Shown here in pieces: positions 52,563-61,645 of a DNA stretch of 64,000 nt. The position numbers and the translations under genes are program-made. Location of the stretch: positions 1,727,126 to 1,791,125 of the forward strand of contig NZ_AP028634.1 in assembly GCF_033097485.1 (NCBI RefSeq), written 5' to 3'. This stretch comes from Pyrofollis japonicus. GTDB lineage: Archaea; Thermoproteota; Thermoprotei_A; Sulfolobales; Pyrodictiaceae. How positions within the stretch are numbered: position 1 is the first letter of the stretch; each line of letters starts with the position of its first letter. Under the pieces are notes generated by a model. That model made no database searches. It had not been told where the DNA came from and saw nothing but the letters and a program-made list of their open reading frames with translations.

Positions 52563-53570
52563 TTATTCTCTCTCGGCTTCCTCGGTGCTTGTACCGGATT
52601 CCTCCTCTGCAAGTTCTCCCTGCTCTATTACTTCTTCCTCAAGACGTTCTTTTCGAGGAGCTGGTTCCGCAACAATTTGTTGCTCTTTCGCCTCGGCACT
52701 CTCTTCCTTTACCTCCTCAAGCTCCTTTGCGAGTTTCTCCCTATACGGCTCCATAACTCTGCTAAGCTCCTCTAGGTACACATTCGCACGGTTAAGGGCT
52801 ATCGAGACTGCTGTTAGGACCTCCTTGTAGGTGAGGTCACCCATTCCTGTCTTCTGCATACCAGCTATCCTTCCATCATCGGAGACGGCTACTACTAGCC
52901 TCGTATCGGCGACTTGTTCTTCCTCGTAAGTCGGGTCAACTAGTAGTTTACCAGAAATCTTCGCCAAGGTAACTGAAACTACCTTGTGGTTTATGGGTAG
53001 GAGCATTGTGTACTTTGTGCGGTCAACTCGGTACCCGTCTTCGACCTTAACGGGCGCTGGGAGCCTCGTAGCCATGAGAGCGGCCATTGTTGCCAACATT
53101 GATGCGTCAAACAAGTTCCCGTCGTGGTTTAGTACATATATGTCAACATATATTCGCCATACGTGTTTTCCGGGCTCGATAACAAGCTTATCGAGAGCTA
53201 CTGCCCGTATTTCTCGGAGACTTCTATCAATAACTCTTGCAAGCTCTATAGCGTTCTCATCTGGCGGCCCCGGCTCAAACGTAGGCGAAGCTAGAGGGAC
53301 GAACTCAGCATGTACTACGAGGACTCCCTCGTTTGGCGTATCCGGGAAAGGTGCAACGATATCGGTCTTGACTCCTGCAAGTACTACTGTCTGGCCTAGC
53401 CGGACAAGCGCCGAGCCCTCAGCCTTCTCGACGTAGCCAGGGACTATCTCTATCTTTCTTATCTCGTCGAGTCTCCTACCGTCTAGTCTTACCCCTCGTG
53501 ATAACAGCGTTTCAAGTGTATACCTCTTAAGCTTAGGCATAACGGGCTGAAATGACGGAGTAACACTCAT
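52563..53570 (-). CDS. rrp42: Exosome subunit Rrp42
   Basis: A 335-residue RNase PH-fold, non-catalytic ring subunit of the archaeal exosome. Core motifs SRGVRLDGRRLDEIRKIEI and VLNHDGNLFDASMLATMAAL are present. It pairs with Rrp41 and helps bind RNA. The last 60 or so residues (from about 275) form an extremely Glu-rich tail absent from most Rrp42 proteins, which normally have about 275 residues. It starts six bases after rrp41. Confidence 0.95.
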   Translation of the reverse strand: MSVTPSFQPVMPKLKRYTLETLLSRGVRLDGRRLDEIRKIEIVPGYVEKAEGSALVRLGQTVVLAGVKTDIVAPFPDTPNEGVLVVHAEFVPLASPTFEPGPPDENAIELARVIDRSLREIRAVALDKLVIEPGKHVWRIYVDIYVLNHDGNLFDASMLATMAALMATRLPAPVKVEDGYRVDRTKYTMLLPINHKVVSVTLAKISGKLLVDPTYEEEQVADTRLVVAVSDDGRIAGMQKTGMGDLTYKEVLTAVSIALNRANVYLEELSRVMEPYREKLAKELEEVKEESAEAKEQQIVAEPAPRKERLEEEVIEQGELAEEESGTSTEEAERE

Positions 53571-53576
53571 GGCTCA

Positions 53577-54338
53577 TCAACCCGAGGACTGAACTTCTAC
53601 ATACTTTTTGCGAAGAGCTTCCTTCTGAAGCCTATAAATTTCGAGTATTCCCTTACGTGCTAGCTCAAGTGCTTTAATAAACTCCTCGTGGCTCAAGACG
53701 CCGTTAAGCTGGAGCAAGAGTACCTTGTCGAGGCTCGGAGCCATAGCCACCGGCATGTCTGCCTCCGCATAGTTGTCCTCAATCTCGTTTATGTCTAGTA
53801 CGAGTACGCCGTCAACTTTGCCAACGGCTACACCGGCTACTAAGTCACGCATAGCAATACCTGCATCAGCTAATGCGAGGCTTGCAGCAGTTATAGCCGC
53901 TGTTCTCGTCCCTCCATCTGACTGAAGAACCTCCATATACACGTCTATCGAGGTACGCGGATACATCTCCGTAATAACTACTGATTCAAGAGCCTCCCGA
54001 ATAACCTTGGAAAGCTCTACCTCTCTCCTAGTTGGGGCAGGTGTCTTTCTCTCCTCGGTCGAGAACGGGGCCATGTGGTAGCGACACCGTATTATGGCCC
54101 TATCAGGAAGCGCCATATGCCTTGGATGAGCCTCGCGAGGCCCATATACCGCTGCCAGCACTCTTGTCGCACCATACTCTACAAGAGCTGATCCATCAGC
54201 GTTGCCGAGGACGCCTACCTCTATCCTTATAGGCCTAAGCTGCTCTGGTAGTCGTCCATCAATCCTTATTGGCAGCTTTTGCCCATCTTTTTCTTCCCAT
54301 CTTATGAGTACTGGCTTCTCGCCTCCCGTACCGCCCAT
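53577..54338 (-). CDS. rrp41: Exosome catalytic subunit Rrp41
   Basis: A 253-residue RNase PH-type phosphorolytic 3'-5' exoribonuclease. Conserved parts: [39 protein letters not shown], and the catalytic-region motif [13 protein letters not shown] with its Asp. It degrades or tails RNA using phosphate or NDP. Starts one base after rrp4. Confidence 0.96.
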   Translation of the reverse strand: MGGTGGEKPVLIRWEEKDGQKLPIRIDGRLPEQLRPIRIEVGVLGNADGSALVEYGATRVLAAVYGPREAHPRHMALPDRAIIRCRYHMAPFSTEERKTPAPTRREVELSKVIREALESVVITEMYPRTSIDVYMEVLQSDGGTRTAAITAASLALADAGIAMRDLVAGVAVGKVDGVLVLDINEIEDNYAEADMPVAMAPSLDKVLLLQLNGVLSHEEFIKALELARKGILEIYRLQKEALRKKYVEVQSSG

Positions 54339-54339
54339 T

Positions 54340-55059
54340 TTAGACCCCTCTCTTCTCCCTCTCTTTGCGGATAAACTCCCTTACTCTCTCTGTTAGGCCT
54401 GTTGTATGTGCTTCTGCTTCTATTTTCTTAATCGACAAGACAAGTATCTCCTCAATATCTTTATTCGGGCAATTTATCAGTATTCTCCCGTTTTGCCCGA
54501 CGAGTATATTGCACCCTGTTTCTTGCATCAACATGTTTACCATGGAGCCCTTCTTACCAATAACTCTTGCAACTCTGCTTGGCTTTATCTCGACGATTGA
54601 GCCCTCGGTTACTCGCCCAAGACCCTTGCCCTTTATCGTGAGTAGAGGATCACGTGCCCGGTCGAAGGCTATTACTTTTGCTACGATGTAGTCACCTACA
54701 TCAAGATAACGTTTTAGACTATCAGTTACCGGGTTGAATGGTTTCTCTAGCGCCTCTTGCACAGTCAATATTCCCTTATACGGTGACGATATATCTACTT
54801 CCCAGTGTGTCAGACCTATATCCTCCACTAGCCCGATTACTATGTCACCGGCTTTCGGTATGTAGGCTCCCTCGAGAGGTATTATTGATATCTTGTACTT
54901 ATCGTCTACTTGCTCTACGCTAACAAGCCCAGTTATTGTTGCATAAAAGCGCTTTCCTCTCCTCTCGATATAGACCGAGTCAGCCTCTACGTCATCGCCT
55001 TCAGCTATTAGGTCTCCTGGAACCACTATTGATCGCGGACTAACATATATCTTTGCCAA
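54340..55059 (-). CDS. rrp4: Exosome RNA-binding cap protein Rrp4
   Basis: A 239-residue protein with an N-terminal barrel ([13 protein letters not shown]), an S1 domain (about 65-145, [12 protein letters not shown]) and a KH domain with [18 protein letters not shown] near 168-185. It sits on the Rrp41-Rrp42 ring and feeds RNA to it. Follows SBDS by seven bases in the superoperon. Confidence 0.95.
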   Translation of the reverse strand: MAKIYVSPRSIVVPGDLIAEGDDVEADSVYIERRGKRFYATITGLVSVEQVDDKYKISIIPLEGAYIPKAGDIVIGLVEDIGLTHWEVDISSPYKGILTVQEALEKPFNPVTDSLKRYLDVGDYIVAKVIAFDRARDPLLTIKGKGLGRVTEGSIVEIKPSRVARVIGKKGSMVNMLMQETGCNILVGQNGRILINCPNKDIEEILVLSIKKIEAEAHTTGLTERVREFIRKEREKRGV

Positions 55060-55066
55060 GGCCTAG

Positions 55067-55780
55067 CTACACCACGCCTACTACTTTTACCTCCACACTA
55101 CCCTGTGTAGCCTTGCTCAGCTTGTCTATAACTTCTTGCTGTAATCCAGCAGGAACCTCTATCTCTGCAATAAGACTGCCATCAGTCTTCCAATCCATAT
55201 GCTTTACTTCACCAAGCTTTGGTAGAAGAGCAGAAACCCTGCCTGCATGCTCTGGCGGAACCGTTATCTTCAACAAAGCCCTTGCAATCTTTATCGGAAT
55301 TATGCGGCTAATTGCGCGAACTATCTGCGGCACCTGCTCTTCAACACTCTTGTAAAGATCTATACCTACTCGCGCCTGCTCCATTGCTGCCTCGATTCTC
55401 GCAGGAGGTATAGGCAGCTTCGTGCGCGGATCAATTGCATTCCTTGCTATATAGTTGATTATCTGCTTCTTCTTAGCCTCTATAAGGGCCCTTCGCTGCT
55501 CCGCCGTGAGCTGAAGCTCTCCACGCTTTACAATAATAGCGGCTATCTTTACTACGTCGTCAGTACCAAAGACCTTGCGGAGAAGCTCGGGCGATGCACG
55601 AAGGCCGCGGCGAAGATCAGTATAAATCGCGTCGCTTATGACTAGGTCCTCTAGGTTTACTTCTTTGCCCCTCTTATACTCAAAAGCGAGGTCGGGGTTA
55701 ACGAGAACTTCAAAACGTTTACCAGCAATCTCTAAGCGCGCTACAACTGGTTCATGTTCACCCTTACTCTTGCGCGGCAT
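55067..55780 (-). CDS. sbds: Ribosome maturation protein SBDS
   Basis: A 237-residue SBDS protein with the three usual domains: N-terminal FYSH (about 1-90, ending near KVFGTDD), a helical middle domain ([14 protein letters not shown] is the diagnostic motif) and a ferredoxin-like C-terminal domain ([14 protein letters not shown]). It releases the anti-association factor from large subunits together with EF-2-like GTPases. Second gene of the superoperon. Confidence 0.96.
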   Translation of the reverse strand: MPRKSKGEHEPVVARLEIAGKRFEVLVNPDLAFEYKRGKEVNLEDLVISDAIYTDLRRGLRASPELLRKVFGTDDVVKIAAIIVKRGELQLTAEQRRALIEAKKKQIINYIARNAIDPRTKLPIPPARIEAAMEQARVGIDLYKSVEEQVPQIVRAISRIIPIKIARALLKITVPPEHAGRVSALLPKLGEVKHMDWKTDGSLIAEIEVPAGLQQEVIDKLSKATQGSVEVKVVGVV

Positions 55781-55785
55781 ACTTG

Positions 55786-56517
55786 CTAGACACCGAGTTT
55801 TTCTAGAAGTTTCTGAAGCTCCTCTTTTGTTAATTTCCGGAACTTCCCGGTCGATGTCTCAACTAAGCCTATTTCTAGCGTCTCCACGCTCGGCTTACCC
55901 TCCATCGCGGACGCAACTGCCTTTATGCCTAGGAGCATTGCCTCTTCAAGGCTCATATCATCTCTGTATTCTCTTTGAAGAACTTCTATTGCTTGTGACC
56001 CGCCCTGGCCGAGGCCATATGCTTTGTAGCTTATGTACTGGCCGCTTGGCTCAGCAACGAATAGCTTGGGCCCAGCCTCATCAACACCTATTATCATGAG
56101 TGTAATGCCGAAAGGCCTTACACCGCCATGCTGTGTATAGATCTGCATAAGGTCGCATATTTGCCGCGTAAGATACTCGACGGGTATTTTTTCGCCATAG
56201 ACGAACTTGTATTGAACAGCGAGCTGTCTAGCATAGTCTATTAACACTCTACCGTCGCTGCCAAAGCCTACAAATCCTGCTCCAACGTGCTCGTCAACCA
56301 TGTATACTTTTTCCAAGTGCTCTAAGTCTATAAGCGGGGATGTCTTTCTTTTCTCAGCAACAATTACTGCGCCTTCGGGAACCCTTACTCCAACCATTGT
56401 CCAGCCGCGCTTTGCGGCCTCCATCGCGTATTCTACTTGGAATAGCCTGCCGTCTGGCGAAAACATTGCAGTAGTACGGTCATATCCCATCATTGCAGGT
56501 GGTGCGGGGAATGACAT
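55786..56517 (-). CDS. psmA: Proteasome subunit alpha
   Basis: A 243-residue 20S proteasome alpha subunit with the signature [20 protein letters not shown] at 12-31, the HbYX-docking lysine region ([12 protein letters not shown]) and no catalytic Thr. It forms the gate ring of the proteasome. It is the first gene of the superoperon; a TATA box lies about 45 bases upstream. Confidence 0.97.
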   Translation of the reverse strand: MSFPAPPAMMGYDRTTAMFSPDGRLFQVEYAMEAAKRGWTMVGVRVPEGAVIVAEKRKTSPLIDLEHLEKVYMVDEHVGAGFVGFGSDGRVLIDYARQLAVQYKFVYGEKIPVEYLTRQICDLMQIYTQHGGVRPFGITLMIIGVDEAGPKLFVAEPSGQYISYKAYGLGQGGSQAIEVLQREYRDDMSLEEAMLLGIKAVASAMEGKPSVETLEIGLVETSTGKFRKLTKEELQKLLEKLGV

Positions 56518-56557
56518 AGTAGTAGCAACCCCCGGGCTTCAATAATGTAGGGAACGG

Positions 56558-56572
56558 TTTTAAAAAATAAAG
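56558..56572 (-). promoter_or_regulatory. Promoter of the proteasome-exosome superoperon
   Basis: On the minus strand CTTTATTTTTTAAAA forms a strong TATA element about 40-55 bases before the psmA ATG, predicting a start near 56535 and a short leader. It should drive the long run from psmA through rrp42. Confidence 0.55.
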
Positions 56573-56654
56573 TTGCTTCTAGAGCCCCTGGTGAGGCTAA
56601 AGCACAGTACATAAACCGAGCACAATTGACACGTTAAAGAATCTCGTAGCCAGC

Positions 56655-56707
56655 CGGTGATGACGAGTCCGAAAACAGATCTGTGAAGAATCTTCTCGCC
56701 CCTGAGG
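56655..56707 (+). ncRNA. C/D box small guide RNA
   Basis: All four boxes occur in order and at ideal spacing: C box GTGATGA (56657-56663), 12-base guide, D' box CAGA (56676-56679), 3-base spacer, C' box GTGAAGA (56683-56689), 12-base guide ATCTTCTCGCCC, D box CTGA (56702-56705). Archaeal C/D sRNAs of about 50 bases direct 2'-O-methylation of the base paired to the fifth position upstream of D or D'. A TTAAA element (56634-56638) lies 20-25 bases ahead as promoter. The D guide would pair with GGGCGAGAAGAT in a target RNA and methylate the fifth base (G). The D' box is one base off consensus. Confidence 0.75.
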
Positions 56708-56963
56708 CCACATTATTAGAGAACCTCTTGCAAAATATTTACACCAGAGCCGTAGTAGATTACCTCAAAAACATGGATAAGGGTAGGGGCCTCTCGGGTG
56801 CCGCCGGACCCCTGACAGCGCCGAGACGTTATCGGCGTGTGGATGAAGGGGTCTGCGCCTCTTTGAATGATGAGCGCGTCCTTCGTGACGAGAAAATGCG
56901 ATGACGTGAAGGCCCCATTGCTGACCATTGCACTGGAATGTGGTATTGTAGAGGGGCTAGGTT
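56708..56963. other. Spacer between sRNA and hypothetical gene
   Basis: 256 bases with no convincing gene. Short frames on both strands lack ribosome binding sites and coding character. TATTGTAGAGGGGCTAGG just before 56964 includes the likely binding site of the next gene. Confidence 0.4.
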
Positions 56964-57599
56964 ATGGCGGAAACCCGGCTGCTCAGAGTTTTGCGGGAGT
57001 CTGCGAAGCGCGGCAAACCATGCAGGCGTATAGTGGTGATTGCCGCCGAGGCAAGGCTTACTCCTTCTGAGGTTGAGGAGGCTGCCCGGAGACTCGAAGA
57101 AAAGGGGCTTGTAGCCGTCTATGGTGATCGCGTATGCTATAGCGGTGCTCTTGACTCTCACTCGGCTGGCCAAGAAGTTGCTGGGCCTAGGCTGAGAAGA
57201 GTTCTTAGCAAGCTTGCGAACAGAAGAGACTTGGTTAAGCTTGTTATGCCTGTAAGCGGCATGCTTAGCTATGTTGACTACCTTGTTCTAAGGCGTGACG
57301 GCATATTGTTCCTTATTAGGATCGTTGAGCGTGAGCCGCCAGATAGACTCGTCTCTCTCGCTAGACGGCTCGCGCGAAAAGCACGACGTATCGCCGAGGG
57401 CAAGGAATCCATAGAAGTCAAAGAAGTTAATAGTGTTAGGCTAATTGTGCCGGTACTTGTAGCTGAGTATGGTGCCCCTAGGCTCATAGAAGGTGTCTTA
57501 TTTAAACCAGCTGATATGCTATACGAGCTTATCCTTAACCCACATCTTGAGCTTTCCCATCCACTTGTAAGAGTATATGAAAGGATCAAGCGGGGCTAA
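56964..57599 (+). CDS. Hypothetical protein with winged-helix N-terminus
   Basis: A 211-residue basic protein. Residues 5-60 look like a winged helix (LRVLRESAKRGKPCRRIVV, LTPSEVEEAARRLEEKGL, VAVYGDRVCY). The rest is alpha/beta with DYLVLRRDGILFLIRIVE, which loosely resembles the strand pattern of PD-(D/E)xK nucleases, though a full catalytic set was not confirmed. It could be a DNA-binding protein or nuclease relative. It overlaps the convergent thiI by four bases. Confidence 0.6.
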   Translation: MAETRLLRVLRESAKRGKPCRRIVVIAAEARLTPSEVEEAARRLEEKGLVAVYGDRVCYSGALDSHSAGQEVAGPRLRRVLSKLANRRDLVKLVMPVSGMLSYVDYLVLRRDGILFLIRIVEREPPDRLVSLARRLARKARRIAEGKESIEVKEVNSVRLIVPVLVAEYGAPRLIEGVLFKPADMLYELILNPHLELSHPLVRVYERIKRG

Positions 57600-58765
57600 T
57601 CAAGCAGATTATACTCTGTGTAGTCTTCAACGGTCTTAGCAACAATATCTCTTATCTTATTGTACTCGTTATGTAGAATAACTGGGTCAGCTGCAGTGGT
57701 TACGGGTCCTTCGCCTAGCCTGCAATATTCTTTTGTCTTAGCTGCTTCTTCGTAGATACCTATACGCCGTCCAATATCCATTATCTCTTCTTTGTCTAGG
57801 CCTGCGAGCGGCCTTAGGAGCGGCATATAAAGAGGTAGGGCTTTAGCTATCGCATAGATGTTTCTGAGCGTTTGGCTAGAGACTTGGCCTACACTCTCAC
57901 CGGTATAGATTGCATGATACCCTAGTTTCTCCGCGAAGAGCTGCGATGCATCAAACATCGCCAATCTAAGGACAACTTGAGCATAATCTCTTCTCACACT
58001 ACTCCTTATGGCTTCTGTCACAAGTCTGAAATCAACTACATAGAGCTTTGGACTATATCCATGAAGCCAGTCTTTTGCGAGTCTGGACCCAACCCTTAGA
58101 GCATCGCTAACTGACGCCGTAGATGCTAGTATAAAGTGGAGAAGGTCTACCTCTATTCCTCTTTTAGCAGCCATCCATGCAGCGACAGGTGAGTCTAAGC
58201 CACCCGAGAAGAGTGCAATGGCCCTGCCCTCTACACCTATTGGTAAGCCACCTGGCCCTTTCACGAAGCCTCTATGAACGTATGCTTTTCTTCCACGAAC
58301 CTCTACGAAGACTTCTACCTCGGGATTGTCTAGATCTACTCCAGCCGAGTAGTTGTAAAGCGCTGCACCAACCTCACGGGCAACATCAAGGCTAGTGAAA
58401 CCCTCAACTCCGCTGCGCCTGGCACGTACCGCGAACTTTTTCCCCTTAACCCAATCAGCAGCGATATCACGGACCCTGAGTGCTAAGTCACTAAGATTCT
58501 CGTACGTTATTTCATAGGCGGTGGTCGCTCCATGAATCCCGAATGTGTGTGTTGCGGCGGAAATTGCCATAGTATAGTCTCTATCTTCCTTGCATGCCGC
58601 AATTACCCTAGCCCACTCTATTTTAGGACTAGTACATTGCACACCATATTTCTTGAAAGCGCTCAAGAGATTTGACAACAATCTCTTCTCAAAGCGACGT
58701 CTTACACGGTCAGACTTTAGGACAATTTCGCCAGCAAGAGCAGCATAAAACACCTTACGCTGCAT
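57596..58765 (-). CDS. thiI: ThiI-type sulfurtransferase/4-thiouridine synthetase
   Basis: A 389-residue protein: an NFLD-like N-terminus, THUMP RNA-binding domain (about 55-165) and a PP-loop ATPase domain with LFSGGLDSPVA at 185-195. REYCRLGEGPVTT-like sequence near the C-terminus (KEYCRLGEGPVTT) has a Cys typical of archaeal ThiI, which lack a rhodanese domain. It makes s4U in tRNA and may serve thiamine synthesis. The E1-like gene lies 84 bases upstream on the same strand. Confidence 0.92.
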   Translation of the reverse strand: MQRKVFYAALAGEIVLKSDRVRRRFEKRLLSNLLSAFKKYGVQCTSPKIEWARVIAACKEDRDYTMAISAATHTFGIHGATTAYEITYENLSDLALRVRDIAADWVKGKKFAVRARRSGVEGFTSLDVAREVGAALYNYSAGVDLDNPEVEVFVEVRGRKAYVHRGFVKGPGGLPIGVEGRAIALFSGGLDSPVAAWMAAKRGIEVDLLHFILASTASVSDALRVGSRLAKDWLHGYSPKLYVVDFRLVTEAIRSSVRRDYAQVVLRLAMFDASQLFAEKLGYHAIYTGESVGQVSSQTLRNIYAIAKALPLYMPLLRPLAGLDKEEIMDIGRRIGIYEEAAKTKEYCRLGEGPVTTAADPVILHNEYNKIRDIVAKTVEDYTEYNLLD

Positions 58766-58849
58766 GAGTCTCGTCTCCTAACCCTTAGCGCTGTTTTTAG
58801 CATCTAATATTATTGCCCATTGTGCTACTAAATGGTCTGAGATACTAGG

Positions 58850-59593
58850 TCAACATGTACAGTTCTTCCTCGGAGTAAGCTCTACCTTAAGCACCTCCAT
58901 GGAGTAAGCATCAACAACTATCATTTTCCCCTTAGCTACTTCGCCGATACCCGTAACAAGTTTTATGAGCTCCGTTGCAGCTATTGATCCAACAATTCCG
59001 ACTACGGAGCCAAGTGCCGGGATTTGTTGCTGCGGCGTCCGAAGCTTTGGCGGAAGCAAACAACGCAGACAAGATGTTTCACTAGGAACTATCACTGTGA
59101 CCTGGCCCTGGAAACCATATATCCCGGCATGGACATATGGCTTCCCGAGCCTATAGGCAGCTTCGTCTATAATGAACCTGGTCTCCCAGTTATCGAGTCC
59201 GTCAATGACTATGTCAACGCCTCTTAGCAGTTCCTCTACATTCTCTCTAGTAATCTCCGCAGTTATTGCCTCTACTTCGACATTAGGGTTCAGCTTTTTT
59301 AGCTTCTCTGCAGCCGAGAGCGGCTTAGCCTTCCCGATGTCATCTGTCCAGTGAAGTATTTGCCTGTTAAGATTGCTCGGCTCAACAACATCCTTGTCAA
59401 CAAGCACTATTTTTCCAACACCTGCCGCTGCAAGGTATATCGCCTCAATCGATCCGAGACCACCCACACCGGCCACAAGTACCTTCGTATTGCGGAGCTT
59501 TCTCTGCCCCTCCTCACCAAGTAATGGCAATTGCCTTGAATATCTCTTTAACTCATATGAAGCTAAGCCTTCTACATTAGTCGTCGAGCTCAT
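58850..59593 (-). CDS. E1-like sulfur-carrier adenylyltransferase (MoeB/ThiF/UbaA)
   Basis: A 247-residue E1-superfamily enzyme. YSRQLPLLGEEGQRKL, the ATP-binding VAGVGGLGSIEAIYL, VVEPSNLNRQ and the zinc-binding pairs CLRC and CTC are all present. It adenylates the C-terminal glycine of MoaD/ThiS/SAMP-like carriers. In this genome the carrier encoded with ttuA is the obvious partner, giving a tRNA thiolation route with ThiI downstream. Molybdopterin or thiamine roles are also possible. Confidence 0.9.
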   Translation of the reverse strand: MSSTTNVEGLASYELKRYSRQLPLLGEEGQRKLRNTKVLVAGVGGLGSIEAIYLAAAGVGKIVLVDKDVVEPSNLNRQILHWTDDIGKAKPLSAAEKLKKLNPNVEVEAITAEITRENVEELLRGVDIVIDGLDNWETRFIIDEAAYRLGKPYVHAGIYGFQGQVTVIVPSETSCLRCLLPPKLRTPQQQIPALGSVVGIVGSIAATELIKLVTGIGEVAKGKMIVVDAYSMEVLKVELTPRKNCTC

Positions 59594-59831
59594 AAACTAT
59601 GCCCCACTAGGGCCGAGGTATTCAGAGCTAAAAATCTACTATCGTATTTTCTTACATGGGACTACTTCCCGGACTATGAGGCTCGGTCAGATCGTCGTGA
59701 GGTCTTCATAGCCGATTCTCACGGCTCTGACTGGGACGGCGTCTTCACCCCGGTACAGTGTCTAAGAAACTGCTATGTAGTTAATAGGTTCTAAACCTCT
59801 AATAGTTAGGCGTAGCATCCCGGTGTGGAAA
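59594..59831. other. Divergent spacer, no gene recognised
   Basis: 238 bases between the E1-like gene and the ArfB-like gene. AGCCG and CGGCT around a 7-base loop near 59711-59727 form a small hairpin. CTGA and GTGA-like boxes occur but without sRNA spacing. GGTG before 59832 is the ribosome binding site of the next gene. Confidence 0.35.
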
Positions 59832-60539
59832 ATGAAAAAGACTCTCCTAAAAACGGCGTATGAGAAGGGTAGTGCTGTAGCAATACTTCCTGTCGGATCC
59901 GTAGAGAATCACGGTATCCTACCTCTCGGAACGGACACACTAATAGCCGAGTGCATAACCAATAAGGCTCTAGAAAAGGCTTCATGTGACGTAGAAGCTT
60001 TGCCCGTTATCCCCTACAGCGTTTCACTGGAACATGCTAAGCCAAGGGCTACTTCATCGCCTCAGACGTTCATAACATATCTTGTTGAGATAGTAGAGTC
60101 CTTACTTGAGTACACGAACGCTGTAATTATTGCTGTATTCCATGGCGGAGCGTATCCTGCTGCTTATCTGGCCGCACGAGCGCTTCGGTCAAAGGGCTTC
60201 AAGGTTACATCATTTAATGCTTGGAGGACGGTTGAGTCCTATATTGGCTCAAAATACGATATAGAAAGCGGAATAATTCACGCAGACGCTGTGGAGGCAA
60301 GTCTGCTGCTGGCATGCGGGCATCGCGTAGGGATTAAGGAGGCCTCTATAGAAGAGGTCATAGACTCTCTTAGAGCTAAGCCTGGTAAGCGCGTTGAGCT
60401 AGAACCGTGGATCTATAGTGATCTCGGATACATATATCCAAAAACCCCCGTGCCAGCCTCCAAGGAGTTTGGAGAAGAACTACTGGAGCTATTAGCCAGC
60501 GAGCTTGCTGACAAGGCTTGTAAACTCGTTGGGCAATAG
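59832..60539 (+). CDS. Creatininase-family protein, ArfB-like deformylase of riboflavin synthesis
   Basis: A 235-residue protein with the creatininase metal site: GSVENHGILPLGTDT (Glu25, His27, Asp35), AVFHGGAYPA (His104) and IHADAVEAS (His150, Glu155). In archaea one branch, ArfB, removes formate from 2-amino-5-formylamino-6-ribosylaminopyrimidinone phosphate, the second step to riboflavin and F420. The riboflavin genes next to it make that assignment likely. ATG 59832 follows GGTG; a GTG three codons earlier is less suitable. It overlaps the convergent amidohydrolase by 48 bases. Confidence 0.78.
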   Translation: MKKTLLKTAYEKGSAVAILPVGSVENHGILPLGTDTLIAECITNKALEKASCDVEALPVIPYSVSLEHAKPRATSSPQTFITYLVEIVESLLEYTNAVIIAVFHGGAYPAAYLAARALRSKGFKVTSFNAWRTVESYIGSKYDIESGIIHADAVEASLLLACGHRVGIKEASIEEVIDSLRAKPGKRVELEPWIYSDLGYIYPKTPVPASKEFGEELLELLASELADKACKLVGQ

Positions 60540-61631
60540 GCCGCGGCTCTGGTAAGAAGAGAGCCGTTTTACAAGGGTAATAAGCGGATCAAGGCTCCAT
60601 TCAATTTCGGGTATAGCTGCTACAACCGCTCCGTGCTCTAGTACCTCGTAGCCCGGCTGATAAAGCCCAAGGAGCTTTACGCACGAAATCGTTGCTGCAC
60701 GAATAATTGCATCAGCTATCTTCCGGCTTTTGCCCCGTGACACGCTGTGAGTATAGGTATAGGTGAAGCTCATCTCTTCGTGCACAAAGGGGGTTATCCA
60801 AGCAGCGTTATCAGTGCCTAGACCTACTAACGTTTCTCCAATAATTTCGTCAAGCACGTTTAGATTTGGCACACGTCCGACATGGTATAGGTTTGACCTT
60901 GGACAGAAAACTAGGCTTATCTTGTTCCTAGCTAGCTCTTTGAGCTCTTCTATAGAGAGCATTGTCAAGTGTACAGCAACAATGTTTTTCAGTCTTAATG
61001 CCATCTTATAGTCTAGACCGGCGTATAGTTCCTCCGTCTCAGATATATGAACGTGTACATGAGCATTACGCCTTCTAGCTTCTTCGACTAGAGATCTTAG
61101 CTCCTCCTCACTTAGATCAAAGATAGTGTCAAGTCCGATTCCATCATATTTTCTTAGGAGAGAAAGATAGGCGTTGTGTGATTTTTGGAGAGGTTGAGCT
61201 AGGAGCCTTACACGTATACCCGTCTTGGTGAAAATGTTAAGCAGGATCTGTGACCCGGTATCGCCTAGCTCGCTATACGCTCCTAGGTATAGTATGCCGC
61301 GCCTTCTTAGTTCCTCCGCAAGCTTCGCAACACGCTGTTCTATGACACGCACACCTAGTTTCTGTAGCTCGGTGTATTTTAGCCCAGAGGGAAGGGCGAC
61401 TAGTTCTTCAAGCTTCTTATCCTCGCCTATCTCGGGTATGGAGTAGTCAAGCACGTGTATGTGTGCATTGCAGAGGCCTGGAAGTACAATGTATGGCATA
61501 TGCTGTGCTCCTGGAGGACAACCAGGAGTAAAACCGATAACCTCGTCGTCGCTTATCTGTATGCAAGGTCTTTTTACAACTTCTACGTGGTCATCAGTGA
61601 GTATAAAAGCGTAGAGTAGTTCTAGGTGCAA
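60492..61631 (-). CDS. COG0402-type amidohydrolase (deaminase family)
   Basis: A 379-residue TIM-barrel amidohydrolase with every motif of the cytosine/guanine/SAH deaminase group: LCNAHIHV (His57, His59), HVHISET (His195), AVHLTML (His221), FCPRSNLYH and GLGTDNAAW (Asp274). The reaction is probably hydrolytic deamination of a nucleobase-like ring. It is the last gene of the riboflavin operon, 14 bases after ribH. The deaminase acting on the ribitylaminopyrimidine in archaeal riboflavin synthesis has, to my knowledge, not been assigned, and this protein is a candidate. Confidence 0.8.
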   Translation of the reverse strand: MHLELLYAFILTDDHVEVVKRPCIQISDDEVIGFTPGCPPGAQHMPYIVLPGLCNAHIHVLDYSIPEIGEDKKLEELVALPSGLKYTELQKLGVRVIEQRVAKLAEELRRRGILYLGAYSELGDTGSQILLNIFTKTGIRVRLLAQPLQKSHNAYLSLLRKYDGIGLDTIFDLSEEELRSLVEEARRRNAHVHVHISETEELYAGLDYKMALRLKNIVAVHLTMLSIEELKELARNKISLVFCPRSNLYHVGRVPNLNVLDEIIGETLVGLGTDNAAWITPFVHEEMSFTYTYTHSVSRGKSRKIADAIIRAATISCVKLLGLYQPGYEVLEHGAVVAAIPEIEWSLDPLITLVKRLSSYQSRGLLPNEFTSLVSKLAG

Positions 61632-61645
61632 TGCCGTATCACGGA

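Noticed and set aside
59665-59740. Scattered GTGA/CTGA boxes suggesting a second C/D sRNA
   Set aside because: Guide lengths between boxes are wrong (5-6 bases or more than 20) and no C box matches RTGATGA.
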